Of a DNA stretch of 64,000 bases, positions 1-8,815 are shown piece after piece. The stretch lies in contig JAIOYV010000013.1 of NCBI GenBank assembly GCA_021740905.1, forward strand, positions 26,083 to 90,082, written 5' to 3'. The position numbers and the translations under genes were made by a program. The DNA comes from Bacteroidales bacterium (GTDB lineage: Bacteria > Bacteroidota > Bacteroidia > Bacteroidales > M50B96). How positions within the stretch are numbered: the stretch's first letter is position 1; every line of letters begins with the position of its first letter. The notes below the pieces were generated by a model. The model was not told the origin of the DNA, searched no databases, and saw only the letters and a list, made by a program, of their open reading frames with translations.

Positions 1-1759
1 TTTTGTTCGACCCTCTCGACATAATAAGTGATTTTGTCTCTGATTCGTAAATAGGAAACACCCAGCGATCTTTTGCTGTTGAGCTTATCCCAATCAAAGT
101 ATCGTCGTAAAACTTGGAGCCTTGGGGGTCGAACCGATACAAATGGCCCGATTCAGTCGAAAACAACATCCCCATTCTGGTATTATAAACATCAATCCAT
201 CCATGATCGGGGGGCAGCATGGAGTTTTCACCAAAATGTGTAACCTTCATGGACTGGTTGTATTTCTTCGGCGAGTTTATTTGAAAAACCCCATACGTAT
301 TTGAACCTAACCAGATATCGCCATTTTCGGCCAATGCCATAGTGCGTATTGAGCCTTTAATCTTGGAAATTGGCCCCAGGTTTCGGAAAATTCCATTTTC
401 GTATTGCAAAGCAGAAAATCCAAACAAGCCGCCAATAAATAGTAAATCGGGATGTTCTGGTGAAAACAATGCACAACGTAATTGTTGATCATACACAAGT
501 TTGGCTTCTGCCCCATCTATCGAATAGATACCATTGTCAGTTATGGCATACATTTTATCTTTGAATTCGATAAATTGATACACCATAGCCGACACATCTT
601 TTACTTGGGAGAATGATTTAATGTTAGAATTAAAATCTATTACCTCCTCAGATGTATTATGCTTCAACATAAAAGCACCCGAAAGAGTACCCGCATATAG
701 TTGGCCTTTATGCCTGACAACCGACAAAACAGCACCTTGCAAGCCAGTTAAAAAACCAAAATAAGTAAAATGACTGGGGTACTCAATTTTCGAAATCCCA
801 TTTCTAAGCCCGGCCCAAATATTGCCCGATTTATCGTTAAATAAACAATATATGCTATTGTCGTTCAGTCCATTATTCTTGTTCAAGTGAATAATTACCT
901 GCCCCTTTTTGTCAAGGATTATGATTCCCTTGTCATTGGTGCCAAAAGCAATGGTGCTATCTTTTAAAACAACGCCACGGGCATAATTAAAGCGACTCAA
1001 ATATTGGTCTGCCTGGGTGTGATATTGCGTGACTTCGTTAAAATCATACTCCAAAAAGTAGGGCAGGCTGTTCAGTTTAATTAAAATAGAATTACCATAA
1101 GAAAGGATATCCTGAATATCCTTCCCCTTAAAATATTCTCCCGAAGGCAATTGGACTATCCGATTGTTTTCAAATTTCGACAATCCCAATTTCGAATGGT
1201 TTATAAAAAGGCTCTCACCTGTGGAAAAAACAGTAAGTGGTGAATGATTGGAATCGAGCAATTCAATTACATCGTTGTGGTAATAATACAATTCCTCGTT
1301 GGTTTCGAAAAAAACATCTTTGCCATAGGAAACTACATTAAATATAGCATCGAAATTGGTAGGTTTCCAGAACTTATCTTTTAATGAGAAAAAAGAAGTA
1401 AGCCCTGTGCTGTCGCGATCCAGATAACCAAATTCGTTGAATGCCCCCACATAAACACGTCCATCGTCGCAACTAGTGAGGTAAGGCCAACCTTGAATTT
1501 CTATCAATCGCCAGGAAAGATCGTCGTATTCCAGGATACCACTCATATTGCCAAAATACATCACTCCTTTTGCGTCTTGGGTAACCGAAAAATTCTGAGG
1601 ATCAGTGCCATATTCTTTCGAAGGGTAGTTCCTAATATAGGGTAAGCCTAACTCGTATTCTTGTGCCCTCAGGCTATCGGTATAAAAAAAAAGAAGATAT
1701 ATTAGTAGAAAAACAATAAATGAATCAAATTTTAATTTATTTTTACAGAAATTGCTCAT
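1..1759 (-). CDS. Two-component-regulator propeller sensor, 5' part (runs off left edge)
   Basis: An open frame runs from ATG at 1759 to the window edge with no stop, giving about 586 N-terminal residues. A hydrophobic signal segment near residues 12-26 ends in SLRAQ, so the protein is exported. The body is made of beta-propeller blades such as MYFGNMSGILEYD, IWAGLRNGISKIEY and IWLGSNTYGVFQI. The opening (GLPYIRNYPSKEY ... QNFSVTQDAKGVMYFGN) resembles Bacteroidota propeller regulators that continue into a triple-tyrosine (Y_Y_Y) domain, a membrane helix and either a histidine kinase or LuxR output. That output half lies outside the window, so the regulated process is unknown. It is divergent from the universal stress gene at 1836, with about 75 bp between them. 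Confidence 0.85.
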   Translation of the reverse strand, partial: MSNFCKNKLKFDSFIVFLLIYLLFFYTDSLRAQEYELGLPYIRNYPSKEYGTDPQNFSVTQDAKGVMYFGNMSGILEYDDLSWRLIEIQGWPYLTSCDDGRVYVGAFNEFGYLDRDSTGLTSFFSLKDKFWKPTNFDAIFNVVSYGKDVFFETNEELYYYHNDVIELLDSNHSPLTVFSTGESLFINHSKLGLSKFENNRIVQLPSGEYFKGKDIQDILSYGNSILIKLNSLPYFLEYDFNEVTQYHTQADQYLSRFNYARGVVLKDSTIAFGTNDKGIIILDKKGQVIIHLNKNNGLNDNSIYCLFNDKSGNIWAGLRNGISKIEYPSHFTYFGFLTGLQGAVLSVVRHKGQLYAGTLSGAFMLKHNTSEEVIDFNSNIKSFSQVKDVSAMVYQFIEFKDKMYAITDNGIYSIDGAEAKLVYDQQLRCALFSPEHPDLLFIGGLFGFSALQYENGIFRNLGPISKIKGSIRTMALAENGDIWLGSNTYGVFQINSPKKYNQSMKVTHFGENSMLPPDHGWIDVYNTRMGMLFSTESGHLYRFDPQGSKFYDDTLIGISSTAKDRWVFPIYESETKSLIMSRGSNK

Positions 1760-1835
1760 TAAAAATAGTATGTTTTGTAAACGTAAAAAAGACTGATAAA
1801 TATAAATATTATAATTCGACATAAACCAATTGACT

Positions 1836-2693
1836 ATGAAAGATGCTAAAAAAACTATTATCGTGCCTTGCGACTTTACCGAAGTGTGCCAATATGCCAC
1901 CGATTATGCTGTAAGGATCTCCCGCTTATTGGGGACAGACTTCACTTTGGTGCATATTGTTGACGAAGGTGGATTTTTTGCGAATGAAGAAAAAAGGAAA
2001 AAAGCGGTTGAAGCAGCCACCAAAAAACTGGAGAAAATTGCCGACAGAACTTATGAGGAACACAAAGAAAGGCCCAAAATAATTGCCAGGATCGGGAATA
2101 TTTATTCAACCATAAACGAAATTGCCGACGAACTTGAAGCCCGAATGGTATTGATGGGCATACATGAATTTAAGGGGATGCAAAAAATTACAGGAAGCCA
2201 TGCACTAAAAGTAATGGCCGGATCGAAAATCCCCTATATTGCTATTCCTGGGGCTTATGTGTACAGGGCCGACAACGATATTGTATTCCCTGTCGACCAT
2301 AAGGTTGAGAATAAAGAGAAACTGGTATGGGCTAACTATATGGCCAAGACCTTCGACTCGAAGATTCACATAATTACGGCCAACCATAGCGATGAACTTC
2401 TGAAGAAAAAAATCAATGCAAACCTCATTTTTGCCAAAAAATATTTGGACGAAAAAGGCATCAAATATGAGATTACCACTGCGGAAAAAGGAGTGAACTT
2501 TGCCGAGGCTGTAGTTAAATTTGCCACAGACATGAACACGAACCTTATCCTGATTATGATAACCAAAGAGATTGGCTTTCAAGACTTCCTGCTTGGTGCC
2601 GACGAGCAAAAGATAATTTTCAACGATGGCAAGATTTCAGTTATGTGTGTGAACCCACGGACAGATTTACGTAAGTCGGGAGGCTTTAATTAG
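1836..2693 (+). CDS. Tandem universal stress protein (UspA family)
   Basis: A 285-residue cytoplasmic protein with two Usp domains in tandem. The first (about residues 7-145) opens with IIVPCDFTEVCQYATDYAV and ends with the Usp-like segment GSHALKVMAGSKIPYIAIP. The second (about 150-275) is more degenerate and ends ISVMCVNP. A TTG two codons upstream (1830) could also initiate, but ATG at 1836 gives the natural start MKDAKKTIIVP. Tandem Usp proteins bind nucleotides and act in stress responses; the G-x2-G-x9-G-S/T ATP motif is not clearly intact here. The gene stands alone, followed by a repeat-rich spacer. Confidence 0.88.
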   Translation: MKDAKKTIIVPCDFTEVCQYATDYAVRISRLLGTDFTLVHIVDEGGFFANEEKRKKAVEAATKKLEKIADRTYEEHKERPKIIARIGNIYSTINEIADELEARMVLMGIHEFKGMQKITGSHALKVMAGSKIPYIAIPGAYVYRADNDIVFPVDHKVENKEKLVWANYMAKTFDSKIHIITANHSDELLKKKINANLIFAKKYLDEKGIKYEITTAEKGVNFAEAVVKFATDMNTNLILIMITKEIGFQDFLLGADEQKIIFNDGKISVMCVNPRTDLRKSGGFN

Positions 2694-2954
2694 TCGGCAG
2701 TCGGGATTCTTCAGTTGACAATCTTCAGTCAGCAGTCAACAGTTGGCATAGGTTCGAGGGGATTGTATAATGAATGGGATTTGATTGAATGTGGCAGGAG
2801 TCAAAATAAAAATAAATACTGAACATTGAATATTGAATATTGAATGAGAGGTGAGATGACGATGGCAGTCTAATGCCTACTGCCTGGTGCCTACTTAGAA
2901 CTGCCAACTGAAGTTTGCAATCATGCTCAAACTATACCCAGATATAATTATTCC
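2694..2954. repeat. Spacer of phrase-like microrepeats
   Basis: No coding frame is supported. The spacer contains short recurring phrases: CTTCAGT/AGTC/CAGTC units (about 2700-2750), three GAATATTGAA-like units (about 2820-2845) and TGCCTACTGCCTGGTGCC (about 2874-2892). Similar CAGTCTTCAGTC phrases recur at 62085-62125 and 62385-62440. Confidence 0.6.
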
Positions 2955-3560
2955 ATGAAAAAGCTCATATTCGCTACCAACAACCCCCATAAATTAAAAG
3001 AAATCCAACATGCCCTCAAAGGTATTTTTGAAGTTATCAGTCTGGCTGATTTGGATTTCGAGGAAGAAATACCCGAAACCCACGAGACCATAGAAGAAAA
3101 TGCCTCGGAAAAATCATATTTCATCTACAAGCGCTTTGGCATAAATTGCTTTGCCGACGATACCGGACTCGAAATTGAAGCCTTGAACGGAGAGCCTGGC
3201 GTGTACTCGGCCCGCTATGCCGGTGATAATCCAACCTTCGCGGACAATATGAACAAGGTGATGAAATTGCTTGATGGCAAGGAAAACCGAAATGCTTGTT
3301 TCCGGACAGTGATTTCCCTCATTATCGATGGGAAAGAAACACAGTTTGAGGGCCGGGTAGATGGAAAAATTCTGACCAAAAAACACGGGCTGGATGGTTT
3401 TGGCTACGACCCCATTTTTCAACCCACAGGCTACACCGAAAGCTTTGCCGAAATGGATTTAGATCTGAAAAACGAAATCAGCCACCGGGGCAAGGCAGTG
3501 AAAAAATTGGTGAAATTCCTTTTGGAAATTGATGGACAACAAAATCCTTCCAAAAAATAA
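2955..3560 (+). CDS. rdgB: XTP/dITP diphosphatase (RdgB/HAM1)
   Basis: A 201-residue house-cleaning nucleotidase. It hydrolyses dITP, XTP and ITP to monophosphates so that deaminated purines do not enter DNA. The family opening KLIFATNNPHKLKEI is present, as are the metal-binding FADDTGLEIEALNGEPGVYSARYAG region (about residues 66-90) and the C-terminal GFGYDPIFQPTGY ... SHRGKAVKKL substrate loop. Length fits the family. It stands alone with no close partner; the downstream spacer carries simple repeats. Confidence 0.96.
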   Translation: MKKLIFATNNPHKLKEIQHALKGIFEVISLADLDFEEEIPETHETIEENASEKSYFIYKRFGINCFADDTGLEIEALNGEPGVYSARYAGDNPTFADNMNKVMKLLDGKENRNACFRTVISLIIDGKETQFEGRVDGKILTKKHGLDGFGYDPIFQPTGYTESFAEMDLDLKNEISHRGKAVKKLVKFLLEIDGQQNPSKK

Positions 3561-3591
3561 AGGAGAATAAAACTGCAAACGATACTGAATT

Positions 3592-3670
3592 GGAGTAATG
3601 GAATGTTGGAATATTGGAACCCAAGTGGCAAAACACACCCCAATATTAATCAAGCAAAGCTTTACCTTCG
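3592..3670. repeat. Composite intergenic repeat, copy near 3.6 kb
   Basis: Contains the GGAGTAATGGAATGTTGGAA simple-repeat module, then a module with GGCAAAACACACCCCAATAT and an AAGC tail. The same order of modules occurs at 60881-60955 and, on the other strand, at 46415-46470. Confidence 0.55.
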
Positions 3671-3732
3671 CAACACCACATCACTACTAAATTATGCTCC
3701 CTAGTTAATGTTGCCCCCCCGTCCATAATTAT

Positions 3733-3766
3733 TTGGGTGATAATTGTAGATTTGTAACTATTTTTG
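3733..3766 (+). promoter_or_regulatory. Candidate Bacteroidota promoter for PBP1A
   Basis: TTG at 3733-3735, a 23-base spacer, then TATTTTTG at 3759-3766, matching the TTG/TAnnTTTG consensus of this phylum at the long end of its spacing. It lies 20 bases before the chosen start codon. Confidence 0.4.
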
Positions 3767-3786
3767 CTAAAAATTTGAAATTGAGC

Positions 3787-6213
3787 ATGAGCGACAATCA
3801 GGAGATACATAATTTGGAAGAAAACCTTGCCCCTGGTGAAGGGCTTAACGCTAGAGAACAACAGGCCGAAAGAGCGATACCCCATAAAAAAAGAAGAAAA
3901 TACCTTCTCTGGTTTTGGCTTGCCTTCCTTTTTCCAATTGTGTCAGCGATTTTAATATTTACTCTAATTGCGTTTGGGAAGTTAGGATTTATGCCCTCGT
4001 TCGAGGAATTGGAAAATCCGACAACCAATCTGGCCACAGAACTAATTTCTTCTGATGGTGAAATTTTGGGGACTTATTTTAATACGAACCGGTCGAAGGT
4101 GGAATATGCCGATTTAGCCCCTTCCTTAATAAATGCACTGATTGCTACAGAAGATATTCGTTTTCGCGACCATTCAGGCATTGATGCAAGGGCAATTGGC
4201 AGGGCCGTATCAGGTGTTGCATCGGGAGGTACAAAAGGTGGAGGATCGACGATTACCCAGCAATTGGCAAAAATGCTGTTCCCCCGCGACGATCTGAATT
4301 TCATTGAATTGATAATACGAAAACTACGAGAATGGGTAATAGCTGTAAAGCTCGAAAGAAGCTACACGAAAGATGAAATTATTACCCTATACCTCAACAA
4401 GTTCGATTTTAACAACCTGGCCGTGGGCATTAAAACTGCCTCACGAGTATATTTCAAATCGACCCCCGACTCTCTGAAAATACAGGAAGCCGCCATGCTT
4501 GTTGGAATGGCAAAAAACCCCTCGCTTTTCAACCCGCTAAGGCGACCCGATACCACATTGCATCGTCGAAATGTGGTCTTAGCGCAAATGCTAAAATATG
4601 GCTATCTCGAACAAGCCGAATACGATTCTGTGAAGTTATTGCCACTTGGGATAAACTACCAGCAGGTCGATCATAAATTAGGCCAGGCCACTTATTTCAG
4701 AGAGTATTTACGCGTCACATTGAACCATTCAAAGCCCGACAGGAACAATTACTGGTCGTACAACATGTTTAAAGAAGACTCAGCCGAATGGGAAACAAAC
4801 CCTCTTTTTGGGTGGTGCAACAAAAACATGAAAGCCGATAGTACCTATTACGATCTTTATAAAGATGGTCTGAAAGTTTTTACAACCATAGACTCGCGGA
4901 TGCAGCAATACGCCGAAGAAGCAGTGGCCGGACATTTAGGTTTGGAATTACAAGATGCCATTTATAAAGAACTCCGGCAGCATAGATATCCTCCCTTTTC
5001 CAACGATCTCGAAAAGGAAGATGCAGATAGGATCATGGAACAATTAAAAAATCGGTGCGAACGCTATCGTGTCCATAAAAAGAATGGCCTTCCGAAAGAC
5101 ACTATCGACAAGCGTTTCAATACACCGTTTCCCATGAAGGTATTTTCGTGGCAAGGCGATATAGATACGGTGATGACACCGATGGATTCCATTAATTACT
5201 ACCTCCATTTTCTGCAGGCAGGTTTTATGTCGATGGACCCGCATACAGGGTTTGTAAAAGCGTATGTAGGTGGGATCAATTACCGGCATTTCAAATACGA
5301 CCACGTGAAGGTAGGGAAACGGCAGGTTGGCTCCACCATAAAACCATTCCTGTATACCATTGCCATGCAGGAAGGATATTCCCCCTGCGATAAGGTTCTT
5401 TGTATACCAACTTCATTCACCTTGGCCGATGGTACCACATGGACCCCTGAAAATGCCGGACAAGACGAATATGAGGGCAAACAAGTCACCCTTAAATGGG
5501 GGCTGGCCAATTCCAATAATTATATTTCGGCCTGGTTGATGAAACAATTCAACCCCGATATTTTTGTCAAAATCATGAAAAAAGCCGGGGTGAAAAGTTA
5601 TATCGATCCAGTGTACTCAATGATCCTCGGCACTTCTGATATTAGCCTTTACGAGATGGTTGGGGCATACAGCACGTTTGCCAACAAAGGCATTTACACC
5701 GAACCCATTTTTGTCACCAAAATTGAAGACAAACACGGCAATGTGATATCTACTTTCAAACCCAGGATCGAAAATGTGATAAGTGAAGAAACCGCTTACT
5801 TAATGTTGAACTTATTGATGGGCGTAGTGCGCGAAGGGAGCGGTGTACGGTTAAGGTACAAGTATCAAATGTTCAACGAAATTGGGGGGAAAACCGGAAC
5901 AACCGACAACCATTCCGATGGTTGGTTTATGGGTGTTACACCCGACCTGGTTTCGGGTGGCTGGGTTGGCGGCGAAGTACGGAGCATCCATTTTGAAGGA
6001 TTAAAACTGGGCCAGGGAGCTAATATGGCACTGCCTATCTGGGCACTTTACATGGAAAAAGTATATGCCGATTCGCTCAACTTAGGCATATCAAAAGAAG
6101 ATTTCGAAAAGCCTTCGCGACCCTACAATTTCAACCTTGATTGCGACAAAGCTGGCAACAACTCGAAAAACAATTATGATTTGAACAACTATAACAATCA
6201 TTTTTTCAACTAG
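3787..6213 (+). CDS. Class A penicillin-binding protein 1A (bifunctional)
   Basis: An 808-residue inner-membrane peptidoglycan synthase. A cytoplasmic N-terminal tail (basic HKKRRKY) precedes a membrane helix at about residues 40-62. The GT51 glycosyltransferase domain has the catalytic-Glu motif EDIRFRDHSGID (from about residue 122) and GGSTITQQLAKMLF. The transpeptidase domain has SxxK (Ser516-Lys519), SxN (Ser576-Asn578) and KTGTT (702-706), so both activities look intact. The frame is open 18 codons further upstream, but ATG 3787 (MSDNQEIHN) follows the promoter-like box at 3759 and is preferred. It polymerises lipid II and cross-links glycan strands. The C-terminus is short and Asn-rich. 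Confidence 0.95.
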   Translation: MSDNQEIHNLEENLAPGEGLNAREQQAERAIPHKKRRKYLLWFWLAFLFPIVSAILIFTLIAFGKLGFMPSFEELENPTTNLATELISSDGEILGTYFNTNRSKVEYADLAPSLINALIATEDIRFRDHSGIDARAIGRAVSGVASGGTKGGGSTITQQLAKMLFPRDDLNFIELIIRKLREWVIAVKLERSYTKDEIITLYLNKFDFNNLAVGIKTASRVYFKSTPDSLKIQEAAMLVGMAKNPSLFNPLRRPDTTLHRRNVVLAQMLKYGYLEQAEYDSVKLLPLGINYQQVDHKLGQATYFREYLRVTLNHSKPDRNNYWSYNMFKEDSAEWETNPLFGWCNKNMKADSTYYDLYKDGLKVFTTIDSRMQQYAEEAVAGHLGLELQDAIYKELRQHRYPPFSNDLEKEDADRIMEQLKNRCERYRVHKKNGLPKDTIDKRFNTPFPMKVFSWQGDIDTVMTPMDSINYYLHFLQAGFMSMDPHTGFVKAYVGGINYRHFKYDHVKVGKRQVGSTIKPFLYTIAMQEGYSPCDKVLCIPTSFTLADGTTWTPENAGQDEYEGKQVTLKWGLANSNNYISAWLMKQFNPDIFVKIMKKAGVKSYIDPVYSMILGTSDISLYEMVGAYSTFANKGIYTEPIFVTKIEDKHGNVISTFKPRIENVISEETAYLMLNLLMGVVREGSGVRLRYKYQMFNEIGGKTGTTDNHSDGWFMGVTPDLVSGGWVGGEVRSIHFEGLKLGQGANMALPIWALYMEKVYADSLNLGISKEDFEKPSRPYNFNLDCDKAGNNSKNNYDLNNYNNHFFN

Positions 6214-6234
6214 GGGATTGAAATAGCGAAGTTT

Positions 6235-6254
6235 GGGTGTACGACAAATTCCAC
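6235..6254 (+). repeat. GGTGTACGACAAA motif, copy 1
   Basis: GGGTGTACGACAAATTCCAC just downstream of the PBP1A stop. It is one of eight related copies in this window (7518, 7615, 7744 reversed, 22234, 46349, 60820, 63610). Confidence 0.6.
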
Positions 6255-6363
6255 CAGTAAAATTGTTCTTATTAATTTGTGAATCTCCCTACTACACTTT
6301 AATTCATGTTTTGAAACAAACTTTTTAATAATTAACGGCTCTGTATCGGGCAAATTAACGCGT

Positions 6364-7401
6364 ATGTCGAACATTGTTTCCTGTGCCGAATTTCTTACAC
6401 TTCAACAAAAAAACATAGCTATTGTTGATGTCCGGACCCCTGCCGAATATAAGCTTGGTCATATTCCTCAGGCATTCAACGTCCCTCTTTTTTCTGATGA
6501 AGAAAGAGTTGTGGTTGGCACAAAGTACAAACAGGAGAATAAAGAAGCGGCCATTCTTCAAGGATTGGATTATGTAGGGCCAAAAATGTCGGGGTTCATA
6601 AAATCCCTTCAAAGGATTACCCAAAAAAAGGAAGTTTTGCTGCATTGCTGGCGTGGTGGCCATCGTAGCCGGAGCATGGCCTGGTTGTTCGAGTTAGTTG
6701 GATATACAGTTTATATTCTTGATGGGGGCTACAAGGCATATCGAAATTTTATGCTTGAATCGTTCTCGCAAAGGGCTAATCTAATAATTTTAGGCGGGAT
6801 GACAGGCAGTGGTAAGTCCGACATCCTTAATGCCATACATTCGTTTGGGCATCAAATTATCGACCTCGAATCGATCGCACATCACAAAGGCTCGGCATTT
6901 GGCGCAATTGGACAAAAGGAACAACCAACACCCCAACAGTTCGAGAATAATTTGTTTGCAATTTGGCAAGGCCTGGATTTATCGAAAGTAATTTGGCTCG
7001 AAGATGAAAGCGCTTCCATTGGGAAAACATCCATTCCCAGTCCACTATTTCAACAAATACGTAGTAGTAAAGTCATTAAGATTGAAGTTGAAAAAGACCT
7101 TCGAGTCAAAAGGCTGGTAAGCGAATATGCCGTATTCGGAAAAGATGAATTGAAAATGGCCGTTCGGAAAATTGAAAAACGGCTTGGGAATCTGTCCACG
7201 ATGAATTGTTTGGAAGCCATCGACAACGACGATTTCGAAACGGCTGTAACGCATATTTTAAGGTACTACGACAAAGCTTATTCAAAAGGGTTGTCGAACA
7301 GAGACCAGGAAACGGTATACTCTCTCTCGGTCGAAGGCTCAGATACGATGGAAACAGCCCGGAAAATAATACAGTTTGCGAAAGAGAAATCATTGATCTA
7401 A
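6364..7401 (+). CDS. mnmH: tRNA 2-selenouridine synthase
   Basis: 345 residues: an N-terminal rhodanese domain (about 1-130) and a C-terminal P-loop domain. The rhodanese active-site Cys is Cys95 in LHCWRGGHRSRSM. The Walker A motif is GGMTGSGKS (about 144-152), followed by the family-specific IDLESIAHHKGSAFG. MnmH replaces the sulfur of 5-substituted 2-thiouridine with selenium at the tRNA wobble position, through a geranylated intermediate, using selenophosphate from SelD. No selD lies in this window. Length and domain order match the family. ATG at 6364 follows an AT-rich leader. Confidence 0.95.
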   Translation: MSNIVSCAEFLTLQQKNIAIVDVRTPAEYKLGHIPQAFNVPLFSDEERVVVGTKYKQENKEAAILQGLDYVGPKMSGFIKSLQRITQKKEVLLHCWRGGHRSRSMAWLFELVGYTVYILDGGYKAYRNFMLESFSQRANLIILGGMTGSGKSDILNAIHSFGHQIIDLESIAHHKGSAFGAIGQKEQPTPQQFENNLFAIWQGLDLSKVIWLEDESASIGKTSIPSPLFQQIRSSKVIKIEVEKDLRVKRLVSEYAVFGKDELKMAVRKIEKRLGNLSTMNCLEAIDNDDFETAVTHILRYYDKAYSKGLSNRDQETVYSLSVEGSDTMETARKIIQFAKEKSLI

Positions 7402-7990
7402 ACAAACAGGTTGTCCGATGTAATCCTCTTTATTGTAGATTGCCAGAGGAATGTGGTATTGGTTATTGAGTCCAACTACGCTATCTCGCCTGAAACGAGA
7501 CCATGGATAAATATTGGGGTGGATACGACAAAATCCACTTTATTTTTAGAACGACCATCTTCGATTCACCTACATAAATAATTGTCAATGATTGATTGTG
7601 ACCACTCCCTCACTGGGTGAACGACAAATTTCCATCAACAAAATCTTATTATTGAATTAAACGAATCACACAAATTATTACCAGCCTAAGGCAGGTGAAA
7701 TTCGATCAATTCGATGAAGAAAATATTTTCTGATGTTTGAAATGGGAAATTTGTCGTAGCCCTCACTCCAATACGACATTACTCCAAAGTCTTTTTTCAG
7801 CAAAGCTTGATTTTGTCTTATACCCCAAAATACTAAGCCCCAATTCTGTCCGTTTAGCTGTGTGAAAAAGAAAATTGTTCCTGTCTGTGGCCTAACACAA
7901 AGGCTAATACCTTTAAATATAGGCAATAACTTTAGGTTTGCTATTTTTTTATTAATTTTGCATGGCTATTTTAGGAACAAAAAAGTGTAG
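7402..7990. other. Long intergenic region with three repeat motifs
   Basis: 589 bp without a supported gene. It contains GGTGGATACGACAAAATCCAC (7518-7538), GGGTGAACGACAAATTTCC (7615-7633) and a reversed copy, AAATTTGTCGTAGCCCTCAC (7747-7766), next to ACTCC simple-repeat units. An 82-codon minus frame (7678-7926) resembles nothing I recognise and spans the reversed motif. Confidence 0.6.
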
Positions 7991-8815
7991 ATGGAAAAAA
8001 CAAAAATATTGTATATATCGCAAGAAATTACTCCGTATCTGCCTGAGAGTGAAATGTCCATGATTGGACGTCACCTGCCACAGGGAATACAGGAGATGGG
8101 TAAAGAAATAAGGACTTTCATGCCGCGTTTTGGATGTGTGAACGAGCGGAGGAATCAATTGCATGAAGTCATACGACTATCAGGTATGAACTTGATTATT
8201 AACGATACAGACCACCCATTGATCATCAAGGTGGCATCGATCCAGGCAGCTCGCATGCAAGTTTATTTTATCGATAATGAGGATTATTTTTACCGCAAAC
8301 ATGTGTTCGGCGATGATGATGGTAATGAGTTTGCCGACAACGATGAACGTACAATTTTCTTTACTCGTGGAGTATTGGAAACTGTCAAGAAATTGCGCTG
8401 GTCGCCCGATATTGTCCATTGTCATGGATGGTTTACCGCCCTTGTGCCCTTGTACCTAAAAAAAGCATTTAAAGAAGACCCCTTATTTCACGAATCGAAA
8501 ATCGTATATTCTGTGTACGACGATGAATTTCACCGGCCCATGAACGATTCGTTTGTCGAAAAATTGATTATCGAGGGGGTAGAAGAAGAAGATATTGCAG
8601 GCTTGAAAACCCCTAACTACCAAAACCTAAGCGAACTGGCCATTAATTTCGCAGATGCGGTAATTTATGGGTCGGATAATATCAGTCCAAATCTTAAAAA
8701 ATTCATCGAATCGACCAACAAACCTGTTTTACCGAATATGGAACTCGATAAAATAGTAGACGAATATTCAAAATTTTACGATAAGCTCTTAGAAGGAGTC
8801 TACGAACATGTTTAA
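7991..8815 (+). CDS. Degenerate glycogen/starch synthase N-terminal-domain protein
   Basis: 274 residues resembling only the N-terminal Rossmann half of GT5 glycogen synthases: ILYISQEITPYLPESEMSM at the start, then MPRFGCVNERRNQLHEVIRLSG and IVHCHGWFTALVPLYLKKAF (the usual HCHDW region). The C-terminal donor-binding half is absent, and the K-x-G-G-L glucosyl-nucleotide loop expected near residue 15 is replaced by ESEMSM. It is therefore unlikely to be an active synthase. Such short proteins are widespread in Bacteroidota beside a DUF4270 lipoprotein, as here: the next gene starts 8 bases before this stop. A structural or regulatory role is inference only. Confidence 0.8.
   Translation: MEKTKILYISQEITPYLPESEMSMIGRHLPQGIQEMGKEIRTFMPRFGCVNERRNQLHEVIRLSGMNLIINDTDHPLIIKVASIQAARMQVYFIDNEDYFYRKHVFGDDDGNEFADNDERTIFFTRGVLETVKKLRWSPDIVHCHGWFTALVPLYLKKAFKEDPLFHESKIVYSVYDDEFHRPMNDSFVEKLIIEGVEEEDIAGLKTPNYQNLSELAINFADAVIYGSDNISPNLKKFIESTNKPVLPNMELDKIVDEYSKFYDKLLEGVYEHV

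Noticed and set aside
7678..7926. 82-codon minus frame between mnmH and the GT5-like gene
   Set aside because: It spans a reversed intergenic repeat motif, has no signal or domain, and similar chance frames occur in other spacers.
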